NCBI RefSeq assembly: GCF_025175675.1
Contig: NZ_JANIOA010000023.1
Span: forward strand, 1 to 64,000
From: Sedimenticola hydrogenitrophicus
GTDB taxonomy: Bacteria; Pseudomonadota; Gammaproteobacteria; Chromatiales; Chromatiaceae
Length of the DNA: 64,000 bases
Direction: 5' to 3'
The notes under the pieces are model-generated. The model was not told where the DNA came from, ran no database searches, and was given only the letters and a program-made list of their open reading frames with translations. The position numbers and the translations under genes were made by a program. Each line of letters opens with the position of its first letter. Within the stretch, counting starts at the first letter, position 1. Positions 25,637-34,913 of the stretch are shown here, piece after piece.

Positions 25637-25663
25637 GTAACTACTCACGGGGTGAGTAGTTAC
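25637..25663 (+). terminator. Terminator-like hairpin with GTAACTACTCAC arms
   Basis: Perfect 12-bp arms GTAACTACTCAC and their complement with a GGG loop, 13 bases after the response-regulator stop. The same GTAACTACTC end sequence bounds the 207-bp palindrome at 58397-58603, so this may be a minimal member of that repeat family. Confidence 0.6.
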
Positions 25664-25674
25664 ACTTCAATTTT

Positions 25675-25761
25675 ATAAAGTACTTTTGTAGGGTGGATAA
25701 GCCGGTAGGCGCATCCACCATTGCTGCGGTGGATGCGCTGTCGCTTATCCACCCTACAAAA
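25675..25761. repeat. GTAGGGTGG-type nested palindrome
   Basis: Outer 19-bp arms (TTTTGTAGGGTGGATAAGC, 25684-25702 and 25743-25761) enclose an inner 11-bp pair (GCGCATCCACC, 25709-25719 and 25728-25738). The leading 22 bases (25675-25696) recur exactly at 51444-51465 beside another hairpin. It looks like a REP/MITE-type element and fills the gap between convergent genes. Confidence 0.75.
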
Positions 25762-25800
25762 CTGTACAACCAAGCGGCCCTTGCTACCCGGATCAAATCC

Positions 25801-26997
25801 TCAGCGCAACGAGCGATAGACCGCGGTGCGTCGCCGCTTGGTCAACACCAGCTGCCACAGCTGACCCTGGCGCGAGCGGAAGAAGCCGGCGCAGCTGTGC
25901 AGATAATATTTCCACATGCGGTAAAACGACTCGTCATAGCGCGCCTGCAATGACGGCCAGGCAGCGTCGAACCTGTGCCACCAGGCCATCAGGGTGAGAT
26001 CGTAGTCGCGGCCGAAACTGTGCCAGTCCTCGAGGATAAAGTGCGGTTGAAAGGCCGCCGCGAGGCGTCCCGGGGAGGGAATTTTTCCATTCGGGAAGAT
26101 GTACTTGTCGATCCAGGGATCGGTAGCGGCCGTGTCCGCATGTTCGCCGATGGTGTGCAGCAGGAAGATGCCCTGCTCCTTGAGCACACGGTCGACGGTG
26201 TCGAAAAAGACCGCGTAGTTTTTCGGCCCGACATGCTCGAACATGCCGACCGACACCACCCGGTCGTAGCTCCCCTTGAGGTCCCGGTAATCCATCAGTT
26301 CCAGGCGTACCGGCAGGCCGCGACAGCGCTCCCGGGCCAGCATCAGTTGCTCACGGGAGACCGTGATCCCGTCCACCATGACCCCGTAGTGCTCGGCGGC
26401 ATGCCGCGCCAGGCCGCCCCAGCCGCAGCCGATGTCCAGCAGACGCAGGCCGGGTCGCAAATTGAGTTTATGGCAGATCAGATCCAGCTTGGCGATTTGC
26501 GCCTGTTGCAGATTCTCCGCCCGCGCCCAGTAGCCGCAGCTATAACTCATGGTTGGATCAAGCATGGCGGTATAGACGTCGTTGCCGATGTCATAGTGCC
26601 GCTCGCCGACCTGGAAGGCGCGCCGTCGCGACTGGCGGTTGAACAGGAGATTCTTCAGCAACGCGGAGGCCCAGTGCAACCGGGCGCGTCGATTCACCCG
26701 CTGTTCCACATTCCGTGACAACAACCGGCTGATGGTTTCGTCCAGCCGCTGCGCGGTCCACAGGCCATCGACAAAGGCCTCACCGAATCCCAGCGATCCC
26801 TGCATCAGGATGCGTCGGTAGACCGACGGGTGGAACACCTGGATATCCCACGGCCGGTTGCCGTTGAAGCGCACGTCCGCCTCCGCGGCCAGATCGCGCA
26901 GGATGGGGGGAGGCGCGGGCCGCTGTTCCGGGTTCCCGCCGCTATCGGACCACTGATCCGACGGTCCGCCAGAAATAAGATCTCCTATCTCAACCAT
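25801..26997 (-). CDS. cfa: Cyclopropane-fatty-acyl-phospholipid synthase
   Basis: Transfers a methylene from S-adenosylmethionine to cis double bonds of membrane phospholipid acyl chains. The 398-aa protein has a non-catalytic N-terminal region (about 1-120, with GSLGFGEAFVDGLW) and the methyltransferase domain: YDIGNDVYTAMLDPTMSYSCGYW, SAM motif LLDIGCGWGGLARHAAE, and VGMFEHVGPKNYAVFF. These match Cfa proteins (E. coli 382 aa). The ATG of MVEIGDL is used because GAGAAGG lies just upstream. It is monocistronic, divergent from the carrier gene that follows. Confidence 0.93.
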   Translation of the reverse strand: MVEIGDLISGGPSDQWSDSGGNPEQRPAPPPILRDLAAEADVRFNGNRPWDIQVFHPSVYRRILMQGSLGFGEAFVDGLWTAQRLDETISRLLSRNVEQRVNRRARLHWASALLKNLLFNRQSRRRAFQVGERHYDIGNDVYTAMLDPTMSYSCGYWARAENLQQAQIAKLDLICHKLNLRPGLRLLDIGCGWGGLARHAAEHYGVMVDGITVSREQLMLARERCRGLPVRLELMDYRDLKGSYDRVVSVGMFEHVGPKNYAVFFDTVDRVLKEQGIFLLHTIGEHADTAATDPWIDKYIFPNGKIPSPGRLAAAFQPHFILEDWHSFGRDYDLTLMAWWHRFDAAWPSLQARYDESFYRMWKYYLHSCAGFFRSRQGQLWQLVLTKRRRTAVYRSLR

Positions 26998-27236
26998 TGC
27001 CTTCTCCCAAAACAATCCATCCCCAAATACGGTACAAATAACCGGAATAGAGCGCGGCGGTATCAGCTACAAATATAGCGGATTCAACCGGAAGCGGAAG
27101 CCTCCGCACCCGTTTCACCCCGAACGCCAGGCCCGAACAGGGTCGGAATGCCGTCCCGCGTGCGGCAAAACGCGCCACGCAAACCGCCCCAGGGGGTTAA
27201 AATATCGGCTGCCGCCAGGTACGGGTTATAGTTGTC

Positions 27237-28601
27237 TTGATTACACTTCTAAAGGTGCACGAAGCATTGGCGATTTACCAAAAACAATCACGCATTCACG
27301 GTCTGTTGCTGAAGTCGGTACAGGTTGAGCCAGCCGAAGTGACGGCGCTGCTGTGGTCGTTCAGCTACTTCTTCGCGCTGTTGTGCGCTTACTACATCGT
27401 CCGGCCGATGCGCGATGAGATGGGCATACTGGGTGGGGTGGAGAACCTGCAGTGGCTGTTCACCGGCACCCTCATCGCCATGGGCGCGGCGGTCCCGCTG
27501 TTCGGTTGGGTCAGCTCGCGGTTTCCCCGGCGCCGCTTTCTCCCCTACGTCTACGGCTTTTTCATTCTGGTGATGCTGCTGTTTTATCTGCTGATGGATG
27601 AACAGCGGGCCTCGCCCGCCGTGGCGCGCGCCTTTTTTATCTGGGCCAGCGTATTCAATCTGTTCGTGGTCTCCGTGTTCTGGAGTTTCATGGCGGATAT
27701 CTACAGCAATCGCCAGGCACGCCGACTGTTCGGTTTCATTGCCGCCGGTGGTACCGTGGGCGCGCTGGCCGGCCCCGCCCTGACCACGCTGCTGGTGCAA
27801 CCACTGGGCGCCAGGAACCTGCTGCTGGTCTCGGCACTGCTGCTGTCCTGGGCCATCATCTGCATCGCCCGGCTGTCGGCCTGGTCGGAGGCCCATCCGG
27901 CGGATGACCGCACGGCTGATGACGGAACCACCACAGCCGCCGCGGATGACCCACTGCTGGGTGGTAGCATCTGGGCCGGTATCACCCTGGTTGTTCGCTC
28001 CCCTTACCTGCTGGGCATCTGCCTGCTGATGCTGCTGTTCACTACCCTGGCAACCTTTCTCTACCTGATGCAGGCGCAGATCGTGCGTGATGCCTTCGGC
28101 GACTCGGCCCAGCGCACCGCCGTGTTTGCCGCCATCGACCTGGCGGTCAACGGCCTGACTCTGATGCTGCAGCTGTTCCTCACCAGTCGGCTGATCAAAT
28201 GGTTCGGCCTGGCCGTGGTACTGTCCCTGGTTCCGCTGTTGCTCGCCGCCGGTTTCGCCCTGCTCGGCCTGGCGCCAGTGCTGCTGGTGCTGCTGCTGGT
28301 GCAGATCATCCGGCGCGCCGGCAATTACGCCATCATGCGCCCGGCCCGCGAAATGCTATATGTTGTATTGACCCGGGAGGAGAAGTACAAGGCGAAGAAT
28401 CTGATCGATACCGTGGTTTATCGAAGCGGCGATGCGCTGAGCGCCTGGGTCTACGCCGGCATGCGCAGCCTGGGCATGAGCCTCACCGGGGTCGCCCTGG
28501 TCGCGGTGCCGCTGGCCCTGCTCTGGGCCTGGATCGCCTTTGGCCTGGGCCGGCAGCAGGTAAAGCTGGCCGCCGCCCGGCCACGTATGGAAGAGGTGTA
28601 G
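27237..28601 (+). CDS. ATP/ADP-translocase-like MFS carrier
   Basis: A 454-aa membrane protein with about twelve helices. The segment SYFFALLCAYYIVRPMRDEMG followed by LQWLFTGTL is characteristic of proteobacterial carriers grouped with the nucleotide translocases (COG3202-like); later FGFIAAGGTVGALAGPALT and AIMRPAREMLYVVLTREEKYKAKN fit the same group. Whether free-living bacteria use these for nucleotides is unclear, so no substrate is assigned. The start is uncertain: the longest frame begins with TTG, and a GTG six codons on is possible. The aldo/keto reductase gene follows after three bases, probably in one operon. Confidence 0.75.
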   Translation: MITLLKVHEALAIYQKQSRIHGLLLKSVQVEPAEVTALLWSFSYFFALLCAYYIVRPMRDEMGILGGVENLQWLFTGTLIAMGAAVPLFGWVSSRFPRRRFLPYVYGFFILVMLLFYLLMDEQRASPAVARAFFIWASVFNLFVVSVFWSFMADIYSNRQARRLFGFIAAGGTVGALAGPALTTLLVQPLGARNLLLVSALLLSWAIICIARLSAWSEAHPADDRTADDGTTTAAADDPLLGGSIWAGITLVVRSPYLLGICLLMLLFTTLATFLYLMQAQIVRDAFGDSAQRTAVFAAIDLAVNGLTLMLQLFLTSRLIKWFGLAVVLSLVPLLLAAGFALLGLAPVLLVLLLVQIIRRAGNYAIMRPAREMLYVVLTREEKYKAKNLIDTVVYRSGDALSAWVYAGMRSLGMSLTGVALVAVPLALLWAWIAFGLGRQQVKLAAARPRMEEV

Positions 28602-28604
28602 TGT

Positions 28605-29531
28605 ATGCGCCATCTGTCCCCGATGAATCGACGGCGGTTTATCCAGACCGCGGGTACCCTCGCCGCTAGCATGATCCTGCCCGCTGGAGCGGTGGCACAG
28701 CCAGAGACGCTACGCAAGGCGATCCCCTCCAGTGGCGAGCTGTTGCCGGTGATCGGCATGGGTACCTCCCGCACCTTCGAGGCCGCCGGCGACAGCGCCC
28801 TGCTTGCGCAGCTGCAGGCGGTGACCCAGCACTTCTTCGACATGGGGGGCGGCATGATCGACTCCTCGCCCATGTACGGTTCGGCCCAGCAAGTGATCGG
28901 CCGGCTGCTCCCCGGGGTGACCGGGGAGAGGAATCTGTTTGCCGCCACCAAGGTGTGGATCGACGGCCGGGAGAGCGGCATTCGGCAGATGGAGGCGTCC
29001 CGGCAGGCGTGGGGCATCCCGCGCTTCGATCTGATGCAGATCCATAACCTGGTGGACTGGGAAACCCACCTGCAGACCCTGCAACAGATGAAGGCCGAGG
29101 GGACGATCCGTTATCTCGGCATCACCACATCGCACGGTCGCTATCACGATGCGCTGCAGGATATTCTGCAGCACCACGCCTTTGATTTTGTGCAACTGAC
29201 CTACAGCCTGGGCAACCGCGAGGCGGAGTCACGGTTGCTGCCCATTGCCCAGGAACGGGGGATCGCGGTGATTGCCAATCGGCCGTTTCAGCGCGGCAGC
29301 CTGTTCCGTCGGGTCAAGGGCCGACCGCTGCCGCCCTGGGCCGCGGAATTTGACTGTGCCAGCTGGGGACAGTTCTTTCTCAAGTTCGCCGTCTCCCATC
29401 CCACGGTCACCTGTGCCATACCGGCCACCAGCAAGGTGAAGCACATGCAGGACAACATGCTGGCCGGCCGCGGCCGGCTGCCCGACGAGGCGCAGCGCCG
29501 ACGGATGATCGACTATTTCGAATCGCTGTGA
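28605..29531 (+). CDS. Tat-exported aldo/keto reductase
   Basis: A 308-aa NAD(P)H-dependent oxidoreductase fold. The N-terminus carries a twin-arginine signal (MNRRRFIQTAG then a hydrophobic stretch ending near AVA), so the folded enzyme is likely sent to the periplasm. The catalytic tetrad is recognisable: Asp and Tyr in MIDSSPMYG, Lys in FAATKVW, His in LMQIHNL. Cofactor-region segments AVIANRPFQRG and CAIPATSKVKHMQDN follow. GAGG lies at good distance before the ATG at 28605; the Met at codon 7 is an alternative. It follows the carrier gene by three bases. Substrate unknown. Confidence 0.85.
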   Translation: MRHLSPMNRRRFIQTAGTLAASMILPAGAVAQPETLRKAIPSSGELLPVIGMGTSRTFEAAGDSALLAQLQAVTQHFFDMGGGMIDSSPMYGSAQQVIGRLLPGVTGERNLFAATKVWIDGRESGIRQMEASRQAWGIPRFDLMQIHNLVDWETHLQTLQQMKAEGTIRYLGITTSHGRYHDALQDILQHHAFDFVQLTYSLGNREAESRLLPIAQERGIAVIANRPFQRGSLFRRVKGRPLPPWAAEFDCASWGQFFLKFAVSHPTVTCAIPATSKVKHMQDNMLAGRGRLPDEAQRRRMIDYFESL

Positions 29532-29657
29532 CACGGACGCGCCATCAATTCACCGTTAATTTAGCCAAATCGGGGGAATACCTGTACAGTGCAGGCCCCT
29601 CATGCGTCGAATAGCCCAGGTTAATCGTGCGTTTTAACCCGAACCTGGCGATTATTC

Positions 29658-30308
29658 ATGACTTCGATGCGCGTACGCTACCAGACCATAGAGTTTGGCG
29701 ATCTGGACATCCATCTGCGCACCCTGCGCGACCGCCAGCAGTTTCACGATAAGGACGGTGCAGCGGAGCAGTTGGGCATCTCTTCCGCCCTGTGGCCGCT
29801 GTTCGGCGTGGTCTGGGACTCCAGTGAGGTGCTTGCCCACCACATGCTCGATTACCGAATTGGCGGTAAGCGGATTCTTGAAGTGGGTTGTGGCATTGCC
29901 CTGGCCAGCCTGGTACTGAACCACCGGCTGGCGGATATCACCGCCACCGACTATCACCCGGAAGCGGGGAAGTTCCTGGCAAAAAATGTGCAGCTGAACG
30001 CGGGCAACGCGATCCCCTTCGTGCGCACCGCCTGGGAAGACGAGGCCAGCGACCTGGGCGAATTCGATCTGCTCATCGGCAGTGACCTGCTGTATGAGCG
30101 CTCCCATGCCGAGTTATTGTCCGGTTTCATCGATCAGCATGCCAAGCCCCATTGCGAGGTGGTGCTGGTCGATCCGGGACGCGGCAATCACGCCCGCTTC
30201 AGCAAACACATGGTAAATCGGGGCTACACCCACAGCCAGGAGCCGCCGGAAAATCCGGACTATCTGGCCCAGCCGTTTCGCGGCCAGATCCTCAGTTACA
30301 GTCGCTAG
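29658..30308 (+). CDS. SAM-dependent methyltransferase, Methyltransf_16-like
   Basis: A 216-aa class I methyltransferase related to the nicotinamide N-methyltransferase-like/protein-lysine group (COG3897). SAM motif I is KRILEVGCGIALASLVL, the acidic loop ATDYHPEA follows, and FDLLIGSDLLYERSH corresponds to motif IV. The N-terminal ALWPLFGVVWDSSEVLAHHML is typical of the family, which often methylates proteins. The target here is unknown. It stands alone. Confidence 0.82.
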   Translation: MTSMRVRYQTIEFGDLDIHLRTLRDRQQFHDKDGAAEQLGISSALWPLFGVVWDSSEVLAHHMLDYRIGGKRILEVGCGIALASLVLNHRLADITATDYHPEAGKFLAKNVQLNAGNAIPFVRTAWEDEASDLGEFDLLIGSDLLYERSHAELLSGFIDQHAKPHCEVVLVDPGRGNHARFSKHMVNRGYTHSQEPPENPDYLAQPFRGQILSYSR

Positions 30309-30427
30309 GAGCCTGTCGGACTTGTCCGATCGTAGCGGGGGAAAGCCGGATTTATAAGTTGCATTTAATATACCTATTAAATTAGGATAACCCCATCAAC
30401 CACGCTGCCATTGATGAGGAGTGATCC

Positions 30428-31543
30428 ATGAGTCTATTCGCGCCCCTGCTCTCCCGGGTGACCGGAAACGGAAACACCCCGTCGCCCGCCCAACTGATGG
30501 AATATGAACTGCAGCAGCTGCGCGACGAGCTGGCAACCAGCCGTCACCAGGCCGCTGAACAGCAGCGCCTGGCCGAGCAGCGGCAAGACGCCCTGCAGGC
30601 GGAGCGGGAGGCCCGGGCCCACTACGAGGCGGAGCTGCTGTCGCTGTCGCTGCGCATGCGCCGGATGCGCAAATCCTTCGAATGGCTGGACGAGAACCTG
30701 CTAAAAAGCAGCTCTGCCATCGGCCAGGCGGTGGTGGTCTCCCACGGTGCCCGCGAGCGCATTGAACAGCTCGCCAGCGAGCTGACCGGCCTGACCCGGC
30801 TGCAGGGCCAGCAGCTCTCCACCTTCGAGGGCCTGTTCAGCGAGATCCGCCAGATCTCCGCCATCGTCGGCAATATCAGCAAGATCGCCGAACAGACCAA
30901 CCTGCTCTCCCTGAACGCCGCCATCGAGGCGGCACGGGCGGGCGATCACGGCCGCGGCTTCACTATTGTCGCCGGCGAGGTGCGCACCCTCTCCGCCACC
31001 ACCGGGGCCTCGGCGAAGGAGGCCGACGGCTTCCTCAAGGGGCTGGCCAGCACCTCCACCGAACTGGGGGAGATCAATCGCACCCTGTCGGCCAATGTGG
31101 ATAACATCGCCCAGGGTACCGTCAGCACCCTGGATGACCTGGGTGCCCAGCTGCAGCGGATCAGCGCCACCCAGGCGGACCTGGAGAGCGCCAACTGGCG
31201 CTCCAAGCTGGAGCTGGCGATGATCGACGAGACCTTCCTGCGCAACGACATCATCAGCTATGTCAGCAATCCCGCCGGAGAGCGCCTCACCGACATCCCC
31301 TCCTCGCGGGAGTGCGGCATCGGCAAGTGGTACTACGCCGATGAGATCCGCCAGCGGTTCCGCGGCGACCGCCTGTTCCTGGCCCTGGAGGAGCCCCACG
31401 ACCGGGTCCACCGGCATGCCGAGCGCGCCGTGGCGCTGACCGACCAGGGCGAGCGCGCAGGCGCCAAGGAGCAGATCGGCCTGATGGAGGCGCAATACCT
31501 GATCGTCGAGCGGCTGCTGCTCGATCTGGTGGCCAAGGGCTAA
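30428..31543 (+). CDS. Soluble chemoreceptor-like protein with C-terminal CZB domain
   Basis: A 371-aa protein with no membrane helix. An N-terminal coiled coil (about 20-95) leads to a short chemoreceptor signalling hairpin with the conserved tip [20 protein letters not shown] and [15 protein letters not shown], then a zinc-binding CZB domain (about 255-370). In the CZB domain the cysteine (ECGIGKWYY) and the PHDRVH histidines are present, but the first ligand, normally H in an HxxWK motif, appears to be Glu (DETFLRND). Zinc affinity may be altered. It heads an operon with a hemerythrin-like and an EAL gene, so it may tie zinc or oxidant sensing to c-di-GMP, as CZB does in E. coli DgcZ. Confidence 0.85.
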   Translation: MSLFAPLLSRVTGNGNTPSPAQLMEYELQQLRDELATSRHQAAEQQRLAEQRQDALQAEREARAHYEAELLSLSLRMRRMRKSFEWLDENLLKSSSAIGQAVVVSHGARERIEQLASELTGLTRLQGQQLSTFEGLFSEIRQISAIVGNISKIAEQTNLLSLNAAIEAARAGDHGRGFTIVAGEVRTLSATTGASAKEADGFLKGLASTSTELGEINRTLSANVDNIAQGTVSTLDDLGAQLQRISATQADLESANWRSKLELAMIDETFLRNDIISYVSNPAGERLTDIPSSRECGIGKWYYADEIRQRFRGDRLFLALEEPHDRVHRHAERAVALTDQGERAGAKEQIGLMEAQYLIVERLLLDLVAKG

Positions 31544-31554
31544 GGGGGGCAGCT

Positions 31555-32040
31555 ATGGAACGTCCCCTGGTCTGCAAACATCTGACCGCCTCGCTCACCG
31601 GCCCCGAGCACCTGGCGGCATGGTCGCAGGTACTGCTGCGGCATCATCAGGATATCCAGACGGAGATCGAACAGGTGGCCACGCTGCTGGCGCAGCCGCT
31701 CTGCCACCTGCATCGCATCGAGGCGCGGCTCCGGCGCCTGAGCCGCGCGGTGTTGATGCATCTGGAACTGGAGGCCTGTTTTCTCGATCCGGCGGTGCGC
31801 GAGGTGTCGGGCTCCGGAGGCGCGAAACTGCAGGCCCTGCGCGACGGCTACGAGAGCCTGCGGCGCGCCGTCATGGCGACCGCCGACTTCCTGCAGCGCG
31901 AGAAACTGAGCCACCCGAGCCTGACCCTCAGCACCGAACAACAGCACGCGATCACCCGCCTGATGGACGAGATCCGTGCCCGACTGCGGGCCGAGGACCG
32001 GGATTACCAACAGTTCCGCGAGGGTCGAACATGCACATGA
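31555..32040 (+). CDS. Small helical protein, possibly hemerythrin-like
   Basis: A 161-aa, predicted all-helical cytoplasmic protein. The spacing of LLRHHQDIQTEIEQ, RLSRAVLMHLELEACFLDP, LRDGYESLRRAVM and RLRAEDRDYQQF resembles the four helices of HHE/hemerythrin domains (H, HxxxE, H, HxxxE). Only the first two helices keep the histidines; the last two have Tyr and Arg where ligands are expected, so a diiron site is doubtful. It starts 11 bases after the CZB protein gene and overlaps the EAL gene by ten bases, so the three are one operon. The assignment is tentative; it could be a different regulator of the pair. Confidence 0.6.
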   Translation: MERPLVCKHLTASLTGPEHLAAWSQVLLRHHQDIQTEIEQVATLLAQPLCHLHRIEARLRRLSRAVLMHLELEACFLDPAVREVSGSGGAKLQALRDGYESLRRAVMATADFLQREKLSHPSLTLSTEQQHAITRLMDEIRARLRAEDRDYQQFREGRTCT

Positions 32041-32917
32041 ATCTGCGCCTGGGCGGGCACAACCTGGTACTCACCTGGCACCAGCAGGGACTGGTGGCCG
32101 GCGCCCTGAACGGCCTGTATGGGCGGGAGATCCTGACCCGGGCCCACTGTGCCGAGAGCGGCGAGCCGGTAGCGCCGCAGCGCCTGTTTTCCCTACTGAA
32201 GACGGCGCCGCAACGCCTGCTGGAACTGACCGCGCGGCAGATCCGGCAGGTCATGGCCGTGGACGCCCAGTGGCAGCTCGACGGCTCGCTCTGGTTCAAC
32301 CTGGCCGGTGAGCTGCTTGAGGATGAGCGGCTGTTCGAGACACTCCTGGAAGCCACCCTGCTAGCGCTGCCAACCGCCCAGCGTCAACGCCTGGTGCTGG
32401 AGGTGGCCGAGGACGCGCTGGACAGCAGCCTGATCCTGGAGCGGGCGCACACCCTGCGCCGCCACGGCTTTCTCGTGGCCATGGACGACTTCGGCGCCGG
32501 CTACTCCAATCTCGGGCGTCTGCAGGAGGGGGATTCGATATCATCAAGCTCGATCTGGGGCTGATCCGGGACGTGCCGGAGCGGATCTGGGCGGCCAACT
32601 TCTATCGCGAAGTGGTCGATCTGGCGGCCTCCAGCGGCAGCCTGGTGGTGGCCGAGGGGATCGAGCGCCAGACCCAGTCCGACTTCGTGCGCTGGGCCGG
32701 GGTCGACATCATCCAGGGTTTTCTGTACTCCCGGCCGCAACCGCTGCTGGCTGAAAGCAACGGCGGGATGCCTCGCCGGTCGACGACTTCCGCTCACGCA
32801 ATGGCTGATCCGGGGCCTGGAGAATACCCAATCATTTCAACCGATACCAATTCCATATTTTCTCAGTCTAAACATAGGGATGGTCGGCATCTAGCGGACC
32901 TGACCAATGATGCGTAG
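32031..32917 (+). pseudogene. EAL-domain c-di-GMP phosphodiesterase gene split by a frameshift
   Basis: The first frame (to a stop at 32562-32564) holds the N-terminal half of an EAL domain: GREILTRAHC in place of the EAL motif, WFNLAGELL, LVLEVAEDALD and VAMDDFGAGYSNL. The next frame continues exactly where this breaks: FDIIKLDLGLI, VVAEGIERQTQ and VDIIQGFLYSRPQP. Adding one G to the GGGGG run at 32528-32532 joins them. Nearly all catalytic residues survive across the two pieces, so the break is recent, phase-variable or a sequencing error. The domain is compact, without a sensor, and would rely on the upstream CZB and helical proteins for input. AGGG six bases before the ATG supports the start. 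Confidence 0.8.
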
Positions 32918-32994
32918 CAGCAAAAAATACTCGACAGGGGGCGAATCAGGCTCTACATTCATCCCCTGGCAATCAGCAGAGTGTTCCAATAGCG

Positions 32995-34656
32995 ATGATG
33001 ACCCCAGGCAAAGCGAGTGACCATAAACACGCGGTCGCCAATCTCCATAACCTTTACCGGATCTTCACCGTACCGGAATCACCCGACTCCACGCTGGGCA
33101 AGATCGACCAGGAGATCTCCCAGAACCTGACCGGCTTTCTGCGTGATCGCATCGTGGCCACGGAACAGGATCTGGCGGTCATCGAGCAGGACTTCTCCTC
33201 GCCGCGAATCCCCGAACAGCCCAGCTTCGTCTCCGACTATACCGAGTTCCTGCTGGACACCCTGGTGGCCCAGTCGGTGCATACCGCCGCCCCCGGTTTC
33301 GTCGGCCACATGACCTCCGCGCTGCCCAGCTTCATGCTGCCGCTGTCGCGCATCATGACGGCACTGAACCAGAATCTGGTCAAGATCGAGACCTCCAAGG
33401 CGTTCACCCCGCTGGAGCGGCAGGTGCTGGGCATGCTGCACGCCCTGATCTACAGCAACGACGATGCCTATTACCAGCGCTGGATGCACGACCGCGACAG
33501 CGCCCTGGGGGCCTTCTGCTCCGGCGGCACCCTGGCCAACATCACCGCGCTCTGGGTGGCGCGCAACAAGCTGTTCCCGGCCACCGAGGGTTTCCGCGGG
33601 ATCGCCCGGGAGGGCTTCTACAAGGCGCTCAAACACTACCAGTGTGAAGGGGTGGCGGTACTGATCTCGCAACGCGGCCACTACTCCTTCGGCAAGGCGG
33701 CGGATCTGCTGGGGATCGGCCGGGACGCCATCATCGCCATCCCCACCGACCGGGACAACCGCATCGATATCGACCGGCTGCTGGAGACCTGCGACCACCT
33801 CCGGCAACAGCGCATCCGGATACTCAGCCTGGTGGGCATCGCCGGCACCACCGAAACTGGCAACGTGGACCCGCTGGAGCGGTTGGCGGATATCGCCGGG
33901 CAGGAGGGTTGCCATTTCCATGTCGACGCCGCCTGGGGAGGCCCCACCCTGTTCTCGGAGGCGCACAAGTCGCTGCTCAAGGGGATCGAGCGGGCCGACT
34001 CGGTAACCATAGACGCCCACAAGCAGCTCTATGTGCCGATGGGGGCCGGCATGGTGCTGTTCAAGAACCCCTGCTCGCTCACCAGTATCGAACACCATGC
34101 CGAGTACATCCTGCGCAAGGGCTCCAAGGATCTGGGTAGCCATACCCTGGAGGGGTCGCGTCCCGGTACCGCCATGCTGGTGCACTCGGCGCTCAATATC
34201 ATCGGCCGCAAGGGCTACGGGCTGCTGATCGACAAGGGGATCGACATCGCCCGGACGTTCGCCACCATGATCGAGGACGATGCCGATTTTGAACTGGTCA
34301 CCCGCCCGGAGCTGAACCTGCTCACTTACCGCTATGTGCCGGCCTGGGTACAGGCGGCGCTACGCAACGCCCCGGCGGAGCGGCGTACCGAGATCAACCG
34401 GCAACTCAATGCCCTGACCAAACAGATCCAGAAAAGCCAGCGTGCCGCCGGCAAGAGCTTCGTCTCCCGCACCCGGCTCTCACCGCTGCAGTACGACCTT
34501 GACACCATCACCGTGTTCCGGGTGGTGCTGGCCAATCCCCTGACCACCGCGGAGATCCTGCGCGAGATGCTGGCCGAGCAGAAACAGATCGCCACGGAGG
34601 ATGAGCAGGCGGCGGCGATGCTGCACAGCATCGATGAGCTGATCGCCGGTACCTGA
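32995..34656 (+). CDS. panP: PLP-dependent decarboxylase, PanP-like (aspartate 1-decarboxylase)
   Basis: A 553-aa group II decarboxylase. The cofactor site is clear: Lys343 in SVTIDAHKQLYVPMG, Asp311 in HVDAAWGG, the stacking His229 in RGHYSF, and GAFCSGGTLANITAL. Length and long N-terminal extension match the PanP group, which makes beta-alanine from aspartate for coenzyme A in bacteria lacking PanD; glutamate decarboxylase-like activity is the main alternative. No panB or panC is nearby. Two adjacent ATGs (32995, 32998) are possible starts. A hairpin follows within ten bases. Confidence 0.75.
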   Translation: MMTPGKASDHKHAVANLHNLYRIFTVPESPDSTLGKIDQEISQNLTGFLRDRIVATEQDLAVIEQDFSSPRIPEQPSFVSDYTEFLLDTLVAQSVHTAAPGFVGHMTSALPSFMLPLSRIMTALNQNLVKIETSKAFTPLERQVLGMLHALIYSNDDAYYQRWMHDRDSALGAFCSGGTLANITALWVARNKLFPATEGFRGIAREGFYKALKHYQCEGVAVLISQRGHYSFGKAADLLGIGRDAIIAIPTDRDNRIDIDRLLETCDHLRQQRIRILSLVGIAGTTETGNVDPLERLADIAGQEGCHFHVDAAWGGPTLFSEAHKSLLKGIERADSVTIDAHKQLYVPMGAGMVLFKNPCSLTSIEHHAEYILRKGSKDLGSHTLEGSRPGTAMLVHSALNIIGRKGYGLLIDKGIDIARTFATMIEDDADFELVTRPELNLLTYRYVPAWVQAALRNAPAERRTEINRQLNALTKQIQKSQRAAGKSFVSRTRLSPLQYDLDTITVFRVVLANPLTTAEILREMLAEQKQIATEDEQAAAMLHSIDELIAGT

Positions 34657-34664
34657 GCATCCGC

Positions 34665-34687
34665 GTGGGCACAAAAAACGTGCCCAC
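34665..34687 (+). terminator. Hairpin after panP
   Basis: Eight-base arms GTGGGCAC / GTGCCCAC with an A-rich loop, nine bases past the stop codon. The rest of the gap to 34913 contains one half (CCACCCATCCTAC, about 34839-34851) of the element seen beside glgP, and no gene. Confidence 0.55.
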
Positions 34688-34913
34688 TCTACCATCTACG
34701 GGCCGATGAACACCGGGTGGACGAACCCGTTCGTAGGGGCAGGCCCCCGTGCCTGCCCTTTCCCATCGACATCCGCCGCGCATGGGGTGCAAGGTCTGCC
34801 TGTCTGCTTGATGGGTTACGTCGTTCCCCCTCCACCCATCCTACGTTTTCAGCATCCACGTGGACAACAACTCCCAGGGGTCGGTGGGCCCGCCCCGCCC
34901 TATAGGTGGTGTT

